NCBI GenBank assembly: GCA_003819975.1
Contig: RPPU01000265.1
Span: 1 to 6,518 of the forward strand
Source of the DNA: Desulfobacteraceae bacterium
GTDB lineage: Bacteria; Desulfobacterota; DSM-4660; Desulfatiglandales; HGW-15
Reading direction: 5' to 3'
Length of the DNA stretch: 6,518 bases
Part shown: positions 1-5,401 of the stretch, piece by piece
Position numbering within the stretch: position 1 is the first letter of the stretch
Layout of the letters: the number at the start of each line of letters is the position of its first letter
Program-made: the position numbers and the translations under genes
Notes under the pieces: model-generated
Told to the model about the DNA's origin: nothing
Database searches by the model: none
The model's input: only the letters and a program-made list of their open reading frames with translations

Positions 1-2
1 AT

Positions 3-701
3 GATCCGTTGCTCATCGAGATCGGTCGTTTGTTGCACAATGAAAAAGGGGTGGAACTCAAAGGGGTTCTGACCCATGCCGGGGCTTCTTATGACTGCAC
101 GACAACGGCGGAAATCGAAAAGGTCGCGGTTCAGGAACGGGAGGCGGCCGTTGCCTGCGCCGAGCGTCTGCGGGCCGCGGGTTTGCCGTGCCCGATCGTC
201 AGTGTCGGTTCCACGCCCACGGCTTGGTTTAGCCGGGATTATGCGGGAGTGACCGAAGTGCGCGCGGGCGTTTTTGTGTTTCAGGATCTCGTGATCGCCG
301 GATTAAAGGTGTGTCAAGTGGAAGAGATCGCGGTTTCGGTTTTGGCGACGGTCATCGGGCATCAAAAAGAAAAAGGTTGGGTTCTGACCGATAGCGGCTG
401 GATGGCTTTATCCCGCGACCGGGGCACGGCCCGGCAAGCGATCGACCAGGGTTATGGTCTGGTATGTGCTTTGAACGGCAGGCCCAAACATGACTTTATC
501 GTTAACGCCACCAATCAGGAACACGGTATTATCGTTAAACGTGACGGTAAAGGGTTGGTTTTCAACGATTTCCCCATCGGAAGTTTGGTTCGCGTGCTTC
601 CCAACCATGCCTGCGCCACGGCGGCCATGTTCGATAAGTATTATGTGGTTGACGGCAACACCGAAGTCGTCGATACCTGGGAGCGGATCAATGGATGGTA
701 A
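3..701 (+). CDS. D-serine dehydratase / D-threonine aldolase-like PLP enzyme (5'-truncated)
   Basis: This is the C-terminal part (about 232 residues) of a fold-type III, alanine-racemase-like PLP enzyme. The reading frame is open at the left edge, so the true start and the N-terminal barrel segment with the PLP lysine lie outside. Visible family motifs are THAGASY (72-92), the phosphate-binding SVGSTPT (201-221), EVRAG followed by FQD, the TDSGW and LSRDRG segment, NQEHG (513-527), and PNHACAT (600-620). In the last motif the His and Cys match the H-x-C zinc ligands of eukaryotic-type D-serine dehydratase. Relatives dehydrate D-serine or D-threo-3-hydroxyaspartate, or cleave D-threonine to glycine and acetaldehyde. 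Sequence alone does not separate these. It is presumably cytosolic, and zinc or another divalent metal is expected from the family. The 5-oxoprolinase genes follow after 166 bp, suggesting amino-acid salvage. Family assignment is secure, substrate is not. Confidence 0.88.
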   Translation, partial: DPLLIEIGRLLHNEKGVELKGVLTHAGASYDCTTTAEIEKVAVQEREAAVACAERLRAAGLPCPIVSVGSTPTAWFSRDYAGVTEVRAGVFVFQDLVIAGLKVCQVEEIAVSVLATVIGHQKEKGWVLTDSGWMALSRDRGTARQAIDQGYGLVCALNGRPKHDFIVNATNQEHGIIVKRDGKGLVFNDFPIGSLVRVLPNHACATAAMFDKYYVVDGNTEVVDTWERINGW

Positions 702-702
702 A

Positions 703-744
703 ATGTTTTTTCGGCCCGGAAAAGGCAGAGTTCCGAAAAAACAT
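703..744. repeat. 12-bp perfect inverted repeat just after the stop codon
   Basis: ATGTTTTTTCGG (703-714) and CCGAAAAAACAT (733-744) are exact reverse complements around an 18-nt loop, starting one base after the TAA of the PLP enzyme gene. No T-run follows on the plus strand, so it is not a canonical intrinsic terminator for the upstream gene. Read on the minus strand the stem is followed by TTTAC, a poor U-tract. It may be an mRNA 3'-end stabilising hairpin, an unusual terminator, or a DNA dyad. The repeat is certain, its role is not. Confidence 0.6.
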
Positions 745-747
745 AAA

Positions 748-768
748 TTTCGGTCGAAGCGACCGGAA
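748..768. repeat. Tight hairpin, 9-bp stem with 3-nt loop
   Basis: TTTCGGTCG (748-756) pairs with CGACCGGAA (760-768) through one T-G wobble, with the loop AAG. It lies 3 bp after the preceding 12-bp inverted repeat, so the two would form a tandem hairpin pair in RNA. The nearest T-run on the plus strand (T8 at 790-797) is 21 nt further on, too far for a standard intrinsic terminator. Confidence 0.5.
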
Positions 769-791
769 GGAAATGTCGTCGATTAATGGTT

Positions 792-805
792 TTTTTTGCA
801 AAAAA
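792..805. repeat. A/T palindrome TTTTTTGCAAAAAA upstream of pxpA
   Basis: A 14-bp self-complementary sequence made of six T, GC and six A, inside a longer run (T8 at 790-797, A6 at 800-805). It sits about 60 bp before pxpA. A TTGACC hexamer resembling a -35 box lies at 810-815, but no acceptable -10 box stands 16-18 bp downstream, so I do not call a promoter. The rest of the spacer 702-867 shows no supportable gene. Confidence 0.35.
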
Positions 806-850
806 GTCTTTGACCCATATGCGTGCGCGATTCCGGAGAATCTGATTATA

Positions 851-856
851 AAGGAG
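851..856 (+). promoter_or_regulatory. Ribosome binding site of pxpA
   Basis: AAGGAG ends 11 nt before the ATG at 868. This is slightly long spacing, but it is the only Shine-Dalgarno-like sequence near the start and supports it. Confidence 0.7.
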
Positions 857-867
857 CAGTTCTATAA

Positions 868-1653
868 ATGGCCCTAAAAAACAAAATAGACCTCAACGCC
901 GACGTCGGCGAGAGCTTCGGGGCGTACACGATCGGCCGGGACGAAGAGCTTTTGCCTCTGATTTCTTCGGCAAACATTGCCTGCGGTTTTCACGCCGGCG
1001 ATCCGGGGGTCATGCGGCGGACGCTGGCGTTGGCGCAAAAACACGGAGTGGCCGTCGGCGCTCATCCCGGTTTTCCGGATCTCTTGGGTTTCGGCCGCAG
1101 AGAGTTGGCGGCGAGTCACGCGGAGATCAGGGATTATTTGGTTTACCAGATCGGAGCCCTACAGGCTTTTGGCAGGCAAGTCGGGTTGAAGCTGCAACAT
1201 GTTAAAACCCACGGAGCCCTCTACAACATGGCCGCCCGGGATAAAAAACTTTTCGCCCTGATCGTCGAAACCGTTGCCTCCCTGGATAAGAATTTGATTC
1301 TGATTACTTTGGCCGGACCGGAGCGCAAAAAGATCGAAACCCTGGCCGCCGCATACGGCGTCCGGATCGCTTTTGAGTTTTTTGCCGACCGCGCATATAA
1401 CCCGGACGGTTCCCTGGTTACAAGGCAAGAAGCCGGAGCCGTGTTGCATGACGCGGAATGGGTGAAGCAACGGGTAATCCAGATGGCTCAAACGGGCCGG
1501 GTATGCGCCAAAAACGGTCAGGAGATCGAGTTGCAAGCAGAGACGATTTGCTTGCATGGCGATAATCCGGCGGCCGTAAACCTGGCGCAACAGATCCGCA
1601 CCGGCCTCAGCGCGGCGGGAATCGCGATCGCTCCTTTAGAATCCTTTGTTTAG
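868..1653 (+). CDS. pxpA: 5-oxoprolinase subunit A (LamB/YcsF family)
   Basis: PxpA is one of three subunits of the prokaryotic ATP-dependent 5-oxoprolinase, a cytosolic enzyme that opens 5-oxo-L-proline to L-glutamate. The 261-residue product matches LamB/YcsF from end to end, slightly longer than E. coli PxpA (about 244). Conserved blocks occur in order: DLNADVGE (8-15), ANIACGFHAGDP (35-46), GAHPGFPDLLGFGRR (64-78), VKTHGALYN (112-120), EFFADRAYNPDGSLV (170-184) and CLHGDNP (228-234). The Asp, His and Glu residues in these blocks form the acidic, metal-like pocket typical of the family. The ATG is preceded by AAGGAG and leads directly into the family N-terminus. pxpB starts 8 nt after its stop and pxpC overlaps pxpB, giving the classical pxpABC order. 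No lesion is seen. Confidence 0.96.
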   Translation: MALKNKIDLNADVGESFGAYTIGRDEELLPLISSANIACGFHAGDPGVMRRTLALAQKHGVAVGAHPGFPDLLGFGRRELAASHAEIRDYLVYQIGALQAFGRQVGLKLQHVKTHGALYNMAARDKKLFALIVETVASLDKNLILITLAGPERKKIETLAAAYGVRIAFEFFADRAYNPDGSLVTRQEAGAVLHDAEWVKQRVIQMAQTGRVCAKNGQEIELQAETICLHGDNPAAVNLAQQIRTGLSAAGIAIAPLESFV

Positions 1654-1661
1654 GCCGATTC

Positions 1662-2348
1662 ATGTTTTTTGACAAACCTCATTTTCGAATCATGGGCGAC
1701 CGCGCTTTGCTGGTGGAATGGGGCGATGAGATCAACCCCTTGATCAATCAGGCGGTCCGGGAGTTGTTTTTTTCCTTAGATAATCAAAAGATTCAGGGTG
1801 TTGCTGAATTGGTTCCGGGTTATTGCTCGCTCCTGATTCAGTATGATCCTTTGCGCCTTCCTCTATCCACACTTCAAGAAATAATCACGCTTTCATCTCG
1901 GAAAAGCCAAGCTGTTTATATCGCGGATTCCCGCACCCATAAAATCCCGGTCATTTACGGCGGGTCCTACGGACCGGACCTGCAATGGGTGGCTGATTAT
2001 CACGATCTTTCCATCCCGGAAGTCATCCGTTTACACACCGGTACGGTTTATCGGGGTTATATGATCGGGTTTACTCCGGGTTTTCCTTATCTGGGTGAAT
2101 TACCGGATGCCATTGCCGCGCCCCGCAAAGAAAAACCCCGCACGCTGGTGCCCCGTGGGTCGGTCGCTATTGCGCAAAAGCAAACCGGTATTTATCCAAG
2201 CGACAGTCCCGGGGGGTGGCAGATTCTGGGCTGGACAGCCGTTAAACTTTTTAATCCGTTTGCAAATCCACCCGGTCTGATAGGCATGGGAGACCAAGTC
2301 ACCTTTGTTTCCGTCACGGAAGAGGAGATGAAGCAGTGGGTTCTTTAG
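1662..2348 (+). CDS. pxpB: 5-oxoprolinase subunit B (KipI / AHS1 family)
   Basis: PxpB works with PxpC as the ATP-using half of 5-oxoprolinase. Its family (AHS1) also occurs as a domain in urea amidolyase / allophanate hydrolase and as KipI, the sporulation kinase inhibitor of Bacillus. The 228 residues compare with about 218 in E. coli. Characteristic blocks are the N-terminal GDRALLVEWG (12-21), PGYCSLLIQYDP (52-63), GFTPGFPYLGELP (136-148), VPRGSVAIA (163-171) and QTGIYPSDSPGGWQILGWT (174-192), the last a family hallmark. The ATG at 1662 places about 11 residues before the GD motif, as in KipI, so it is preferred over the in-frame ATG at 1692. No clear Shine-Dalgarno site precedes it, so translation is probably coupled to pxpA, whose stop is 8 nt upstream. 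With pxpA and pxpC adjacent, the oxoprolinase role is much likelier than a Kip regulatory role. Confidence 0.95.
   Translation: MFFDKPHFRIMGDRALLVEWGDEINPLINQAVRELFFSLDNQKIQGVAELVPGYCSLLIQYDPLRLPLSTLQEIITLSSRKSQAVYIADSRTHKIPVIYGGSYGPDLQWVADYHDLSIPEVIRLHTGTVYRGYMIGFTPGFPYLGELPDAIAAPRKEKPRTLVPRGSVAIAQKQTGIYPSDSPGGWQILGWTAVKLFNPFANPPGLIGMGDQVTFVSVTEEEMKQWVL
2321..2327 (+). promoter_or_regulatory. Ribosome binding site of pxpC, fixing its GTG start
   Basis: AGAGGAG lies inside the pxpB coding end, 8 nt before the GTG at 2336. That spacing is ideal and no in-frame ATG offers a comparable site, so it decides for a GTG start and a 13-nt overlap with pxpB. Confidence 0.7.
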
Positions 2349-3292
2349 CCGTTCTAGAGATTTTAGCACCCGGACCATTGACGACGATTCAAGATCTGGG
2401 CCGGTTCGGGTTCGGGCGGTTCGGCGTGGCGCGGAGCGGAGCTCTGGATTCTTTTTCCTGTCGCATCGCCAATCTTTTGGTTGAGAACCCTGAAAACGAA
2501 GCGGTTCTGGAAATCACTCTGTCCGGTTTTAAAGCCAGGGCATTGAGGGATCTGAATATCGCGGTTACCGGCGCGAACCTGAATCCTTACATTAATAACG
2601 TGCCTTTGGCGATGTGGCAATCCCGGATCATCCAAGCCGGAGATATCTTGTCGTTCCGCAACATTCAAAACGGCTGCCGGGCCTATTTAGGCATTGCCGG
2701 GGGTTTGGATGTTATGCCGGTTATGGGCAGCAAATCCACGAATCTGATCTGCGGTTTCGGCGGTTTTAACGGCCATAGTTTGCAAAAAGGGGATATTTTA
2801 AATGGAAACCCCGGCAGCCGGTCTATCCAAGATTTGAATCTATTTTTAGCCCCGGAATGGATCCCGGTTTATACCAAAGAATGGACCCTGCGCGTATTGC
2901 TCGGCCCCCAGAATGACGGTTTTTCAAGTGATACAGTGAAAATGTTTTTACAGGCTTCTTACAGTGTAGCGCCTCAATCCGATCGTGTCGGCATCCGTTT
3001 ATCAGGCCCTTTAATCCTATGCAAAGCCGGCATTGCGGAATCGATCATTTCAGAAGGCATTATCGCCGGAGCCATTCAAATAACCGGCGGAGGCCAACCC
3101 ATTATCCTGCTTAATGAGACTATGACCGGCGGATATCGCAAAATCGCAACCGTTATCTCCGCGGATCTGCCGATCTTGGGGCAAGTTAAACCCGGGGACC
3201 AAATCTTTTTTAAACAAGTGAATCTTGAACAAGCCTTTTTTTTACTGCAAGAATATGAACGTAAAATAAATAATTTTAAACTGTATAATTAA
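2336..3292 (+). CDS. pxpC: 5-oxoprolinase subunit C (KipA / AHS2, biotin-dependent carboxyltransferase-like)
   Basis: PxpC is the AHS2-family partner of PxpB. Together they couple ATP use to ring opening of 5-oxoproline supplied through PxpA. The 318 residues match the usual size (about 310 in E. coli). Family blocks: PGPLTTIQDLGRFG (12-25), GVARSGALD (30-38), ENEAVLEI (53-60), YLGIAGGLDV followed by GSKST (117-135), LLGPQND (188-194), SDRVGIRLSG (215-224), SEGIIAGAIQITGGGQPI (239-256) and ETMTGGYRKIATVI (261-274), then a PGD motif near 286. The GTG start is backed by AGAGGAG and overlaps pxpB by 13 nt, indicating translational coupling and balanced B:C synthesis. AHS2 proteins are often labelled biotin-dependent carboxyltransferase or allophanate hydrolase subunit 2; no biotin-carrier motif is present here, and the operon context supports oxoprolinase. 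Confidence 0.95.
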   Translation: MGSLAVLEILAPGPLTTIQDLGRFGFGRFGVARSGALDSFSCRIANLLVENPENEAVLEITLSGFKARALRDLNIAVTGANLNPYINNVPLAMWQSRIIQAGDILSFRNIQNGCRAYLGIAGGLDVMPVMGSKSTNLICGFGGFNGHSLQKGDILNGNPGSRSIQDLNLFLAPEWIPVYTKEWTLRVLLGPQNDGFSSDTVKMFLQASYSVAPQSDRVGIRLSGPLILCKAGIAESIISEGIIAGAIQITGGGQPIILLNETMTGGYRKIATVISADLPILGQVKPGDQIFFKQVNLEQAFFLLQEYERKINNFKLYN

Positions 3293-3325
3293 AAAATCAT
3301 TTAAAATAAGTTAAATTATCAATAA

Positions 3326-3356
3326 TAAAGAGCTGGGTAGGCTGAAAACCTCTTTA
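3326..3356 (+). other. Inverted repeat / possible RNA hairpin in the acs leader
   Basis: TAAAGAG (3326-3332) and CTCTTTA (3350-3356) are exact reverse complements around a 17-nt loop. An alternative inner pairing GGT/ACC (3336-3338 with 3348-3350) is possible. The sequence after it (ACAGGGAATG) has no T-run, so it is not an intrinsic terminator for pxpC. I recognise no known riboswitch. It could be a leader structure or an operator, since the promoter candidate overlaps its right arm. Confidence 0.35.
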
Positions 3357-3380
3357 CAGGGAATGAACAATAATGATAGT
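3353..3380 (+). promoter_or_regulatory. Weak sigma-70-type promoter candidate for the acyl-CoA synthetase
   Basis: TTTACA (3353-3358, five of six matches to TTGACA) stands 16 bp from GATAGT (3375-3380, four of six to TATAAT). The surroundings are AT-rich and the next gene starts about 90 bp downstream. Matches this good are common in AT-rich DNA, so support is modest. The change from the tightly packed pxp genes to a 181-bp gap independently suggests a separate unit here. Confidence 0.25.
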
Positions 3381-3423
3381 TTGGTGATAGTAAAATTTTT
3401 TTAGCCACACTTTATTTTTTGTT

Positions 3424-3449
3424 GTTTTTTGCCGGATAATACAAAAAAC
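3424..3449. repeat. 8-bp inverted repeat just upstream of the acs ribosome binding site
   Basis: GTTTTTTG (3424-3431) and CAAAAAAC (3442-3449) are exact reverse complements around a 10-nt spacer that contains GATAAT (3435-3440). The right arm ends 11 bp before the Shine-Dalgarno site. It fits an operator dyad better than a stable RNA stem because the arms are mostly A/T. A regulator is not identifiable. Confidence 0.4.
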
Positions 3450-3460
3450 TGATAATTAGC

Positions 3461-3467
3461 AGGAGGA
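3461..3467 (+). promoter_or_regulatory. Strong ribosome binding site of the acyl-CoA synthetase
   Basis: AGGAGGA, a near-perfect anti-16S complement, stands 6 nt before the ATG at 3474. It is the strongest Shine-Dalgarno site in the window and implies high translation of this gene. Confidence 0.85.
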
Positions 3468-3473
3468 ATTTAA

Positions 3474-5117
3474 ATGGAAATAAATAAAAGTAAAGATACC
3501 AAAGCCGTAACCTATGAACAGCTTTATCGCGAATTCAAGTTGGAAATACCGGAGTATTATAATTTCGGCTTTGATGTGATCGACAATTGGGCTAAAGACC
3601 GTACCAAATTGGCCCTGGTCTCTTTGGATCGATCGGCTGAAAAAGCCAGTTTTCAAACTTTTTATGAGCTTAGCTATCAGTCAAACCGATTTGTGAATGT
3701 ATTGCGTTCATTGGGAGTAAAAAAAGGCGACCGGGTTCTCGTGATCCTGGAGAGCATTCCGGAGTGGTATGTGGTCATGATCGGTATGTTCAAACTGGGC
3801 GTAATCCCCATGCCGGGGACCGTGCTCTTGACCTCCAAGGATATCGAGTACCGTATCAACCGGGCCGAAGCGAGCATGATCATTACCGATGTGAACCATA
3901 TCGGCCGGGTGGAACGGATTGCGGAACATTGTCCGACCTTGCGGCACAAGCTGGTCGTGGACGGCGTGGTTCAGGATTGGCTGAATCTGAAGGAAGAGAT
4001 GGATAAAGTCGACAGTGAACTCAAGCGTGAAGATATCGAAGCCACGAAATCGGATGATCCCATGCTGCTCTATTTTACTTCCGGCACCACGGGCCAGCCT
4101 AAAATGGTTCTCCATACCCATAGTTATGCCAAGGGTCATGAAGTGACAGCCAAGTTCGCCCAGTCCTTGTCTGAAAAAGACCTGCATTGGACCGTCTCGG
4201 AAACCGGCTGGGCCAAGGCAGCCTGGGGCAAGCTTTTCGGCCAGATGCTGGTGGGCGCGGCCATTATTCAATGGGAGACGCCGCAGCGGTTCGATCCGGA
4301 CGGCCTTTTGCGAGCCATGGAACGTTTCGGGGTTACCACTTTTTGCGCGCCGCCCACGGTATATCGTATGTTGGTCCAGTTGGATCTGACCAAATATAAA
4401 TTAAAGCTGCGGCATTGCATGTCGGCAGGCGAACCGCTGAATCCGGAAGTGATCAAGATCTGGAAAGAGCGTTTTAATCTGGATATCTATGATTTCTTTG
4501 GCCAGACCGAGACTGTTTGCATTATATCCAATTATCCTTTTATGCCGATCAAATACGGCTCCATGGGCAAGCCCACTCCGGGGCATGATGTCCGAATCGT
4601 GGATGACGACGGCAAGGAGATGCCGGCCAATGAAGAGGGTAATATCGCGATTTATTTGGGCCAACAACGGCCATTGGGTCTGTTAAAAGAGTATTGGAAA
4701 GATCCTGAAGCCATGAAATCGGCTTTTCGCGGTGATTATTATTATACCGGCGATCGGGCGTATAAAGATGAAGAGGGTTATTTCTGGTTTGTGGGCCGCG
4801 ACGATGACGTCATTAAATCCTCGGGTTATCGTATCGGACCTTTTGAAGTGGAATCGGCTTTGATCCAACACCCGGCCGTGGCCGAGAGCGCAGTTGTGGG
4901 GATATCGGACCCCAATGGCGTGCGCGGCATTTTGGTTAAGGCTTTTATTGTGCTTGCTAAGGGTTATCAGCCTTCTCCGGAATTGACCGCAGATATCCAG
5001 GAATTTGTTAAAAAGATCACGGCGCCTTACAAATATCCCCGGGTCATCGAATATACCCAAGAATTACCCAAGACTATTTCAGGCAAGATCTTGAGACGAG
5101 AATTGCGAAAACAATAA
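3474..5117 (+). CDS. AMP-forming acyl-CoA synthetase, medium-chain (MACS) type
   Basis: A 547-residue ANL-superfamily enzyme that activates a carboxylic acid with ATP to an acyl-adenylate and then forms acyl-CoA, in the cytosol. All core motifs are present: the P-loop YFTSGTTGQPK (200-210), YDFFGQTET (339-347), TGDR (425-428) with the ribose-binding Asp427, the hinge region GRDDDVIKSSGYRI (441-454), and PKTISGKILRREL (532-544) with the adenylation lysine at 538. The segment SETGWAKAAWGK, which follows the P-loop by about 30 residues, is typical of the MACS group (relatives of mammalian ACSM and archaeal MacsMA) and argues against plain acetyl-CoA synthetase, which is about 100 residues longer. 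Likely substrates are medium-chain, branched or aromatic acids; the sequence does not decide. The start is fixed by AGGAGGA 6 nt upstream. It appears to be transcribed alone. The enzyme looks intact. Confidence 0.93.
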   Translation: MEINKSKDTKAVTYEQLYREFKLEIPEYYNFGFDVIDNWAKDRTKLALVSLDRSAEKASFQTFYELSYQSNRFVNVLRSLGVKKGDRVLVILESIPEWYVVMIGMFKLGVIPMPGTVLLTSKDIEYRINRAEASMIITDVNHIGRVERIAEHCPTLRHKLVVDGVVQDWLNLKEEMDKVDSELKREDIEATKSDDPMLLYFTSGTTGQPKMVLHTHSYAKGHEVTAKFAQSLSEKDLHWTVSETGWAKAAWGKLFGQMLVGAAIIQWETPQRFDPDGLLRAMERFGVTTFCAPPTVYRMLVQLDLTKYKLKLRHCMSAGEPLNPEVIKIWKERFNLDIYDFFGQTETVCIISNYPFMPIKYGSMGKPTPGHDVRIVDDDGKEMPANEEGNIAIYLGQQRPLGLLKEYWKDPEAMKSAFRGDYYYTGDRAYKDEEGYFWFVGRDDDVIKSSGYRIGPFEVESALIQHPAVAESAVVGISDPNGVRGILVKAFIVLAKGYQPSPELTADIQEFVKKITAPYKYPRVIEYTQELPKTISGKILRRELRKQ

Positions 5118-5124
5118 TAGATAC

Positions 5125-5162
5125 AAAAATCACCCTCCTTTCGTTTATTGCGAAAGGGGGGT
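5125..5162 (-). terminator. Intrinsic terminator for leftward transcription
   Basis: ACCCTCCTTTCG (5132-5143) pairs with CGAAAGGGGGGT (5151-5162), 12 bp with a single T-G wobble and a 7-nt loop. Read on the minus strand, this GC-rich stem is followed by TGA and then TTTTT (5129-5125), an acceptable U-tract. On the plus strand no T-run follows (CCTGCGG), so it ends acs transcription at best weakly, although the stem may still protect the 3' end of that mRNA. Confidence 0.55.
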
Positions 5163-5231
5163 CCTGCGGCGACTGCTTCCTGCCTTTCAAAAAATCGTTT
5201 TACCCCTTCGGTATTCAAAACTTTACATGCG
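5125..5231 (-). ncRNA. Candidate small RNA of about 107 nt, unknown family
   Basis: Between two plus-strand genes the minus strand shows the parts of a compact transcription unit: an extended -10 promoter (5238-5246), a predicted start near 5231, and an intrinsic terminator ending near 5125. Within it an internal hairpin is visible: GTTTTACC (5197-5204) pairs with GGTA (5210-5213) and AAAC (5218-5221), with a UUCA-type bulge on the plus strand. A purine-rich unpaired stretch containing GGAAGCAG (minus strand, 5180-5173) follows before the terminator. I recognise no Rfam family. The minus-strand reading frame that crosses here also overlaps the acs 3' end out of phase and looks spurious. The end points are estimates. 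Confidence 0.35.
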
Positions 5232-5237
5232 AATCGA

Positions 5238-5264
5238 ATTATGTCATATTTCAACGATTTACAA
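5238..5264 (-). promoter_or_regulatory. Extended -10 promoter candidate on the minus strand
   Basis: On the minus strand CATAAT (5243-5238) matches five of six bases of TATAAT and is preceded by TGA, giving the extended -10 form TGnCATAAT. TTGTAA (5264-5259) is a four-of-six -35 match but only 15 bp away; extended -10 promoters tolerate a poor -35. It points into the terminator-bounded segment 5231-5125. Confidence 0.35.
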
Positions 5265-5277
5265 CAAAAGATAAGGG

Positions 5278-5310
5278 TGCAAAATCCGGAACGGATTTTG
5301 TAATTTACAA
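5278..5310. repeat. Hairpin fused to a TTGTAA palindrome upstream of PBP1A
   Basis: TGCAAAATCCG (5278-5288) pairs with CGGATTTTGTA (5292-5302), 11 bp with one G-T wobble and a GAA triloop. It is a terminator-like A-tract/U-tract hairpin with a small GC core and could act weakly in either direction. Its right arm overlaps a perfect 13-bp palindrome, TTGTAA-T-TTACAA (5298-5310). The half-site TTACAA recurs at 5259-5264, the -35 of the minus-strand promoter candidate, which is suggestive of a regulator binding at two sites. Confidence 0.4.
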
Positions 5311-5338
5311 TAAAATTCAAATAGTTATCGAGCGAATC

Positions 5339-5368
5339 GGCCGCTAAATAAGCCCGGCCTTGTTTTTT
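5339..5368 (+). terminator. Terminator-like hairpin with T-run just before PBP1A
   Basis: GGCCGCT (5339-5345) pairs with AGC (5351-5353) and GGCC (5356-5359) with a two-base bulge; an alternative is GGCCG/CGGCC with an 11-nt loop. TTGTTTTTT follows at 5360-5368. The form fits a rho-independent terminator on the plus strand, ending read-through from acs, or an attenuator in the PBP1A leader. The stem is short, so confidence is moderate. Confidence 0.4.
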
Positions 5369-5390
5369 ACGTTCAGCATTGGTTATGCCC

Positions 5391-5394
5391 GGAG
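5391..5394 (+). promoter_or_regulatory. Ribosome binding site that fixes the GTG start of PBP1A
   Basis: GGAG lies 7 nt before the GTG at 5402. The nearby ATG at 5397 is in another frame and meets TGA after one codon, so GTG is the start. Confidence 0.6.
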
Positions 5395-5401
5395 AAATGA
5401 A

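Noticed and set aside
695..877. 60-codon plus-strand frame between the PLP enzyme and pxpA
   Set aside because: It runs through both hairpins and the T8/A6 run, overlaps both neighbouring genes out of frame and has no ribosome binding site or recognisable motif.
1662..3292. KipI/KipA sporulation regulators or urea amidolyase subunits
   Set aside because: The families are homologous, but pxpA directly upstream with tight spacing and overlap identifies the 5-oxoprolinase operon. No biotin-carrier or allophanate hydrolase amidase domain is present.
3326..3400. Riboswitch upstream of the acyl-CoA synthetase
   Set aside because: The leader has one clear stem-loop only. I compared the consensus cores I know for preQ1, cyclic di-GMP, THF and fluoride riboswitches and none fits; there is no multi-helix architecture.
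3708..4271. 187-codon minus-strand frame inside the acyl-CoA synthetase
   Set aside because: It is a shadow of the plus-strand gene, whose adenylation motifs prove the coding frame. It shows no domain of its own and no ribosome binding site.
5160..5185. Resemblance to signal recognition particle RNA (GGAAGCAG on the minus strand)
   Set aside because: Only the 3' half of the conserved SRP core is matched. The required preceding UCAGG and the helix closing the GNRA loop are missing.
5027..5320. 97-codon minus-strand reading frame covering the acs 3' end and the following spacer
   Set aside because: It overlaps about 90 bp of a well-supported gene on the opposite strand, has no ribosome binding site or recognisable domain, is rich in Cys, Phe and Arg in a way typical of spurious frames, and crosses the strong terminator hairpin.
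5161..5330. Glycine or cyclic di-GMP riboswitch, suggested by ACCGAAGGGGTAAAA on the minus strand
   Set aside because: The ACCGAAGGGG string recalls the glycine aptamer, but the partner CUCUCAGG and the flanking helices are absent, and no gene follows on that strand.
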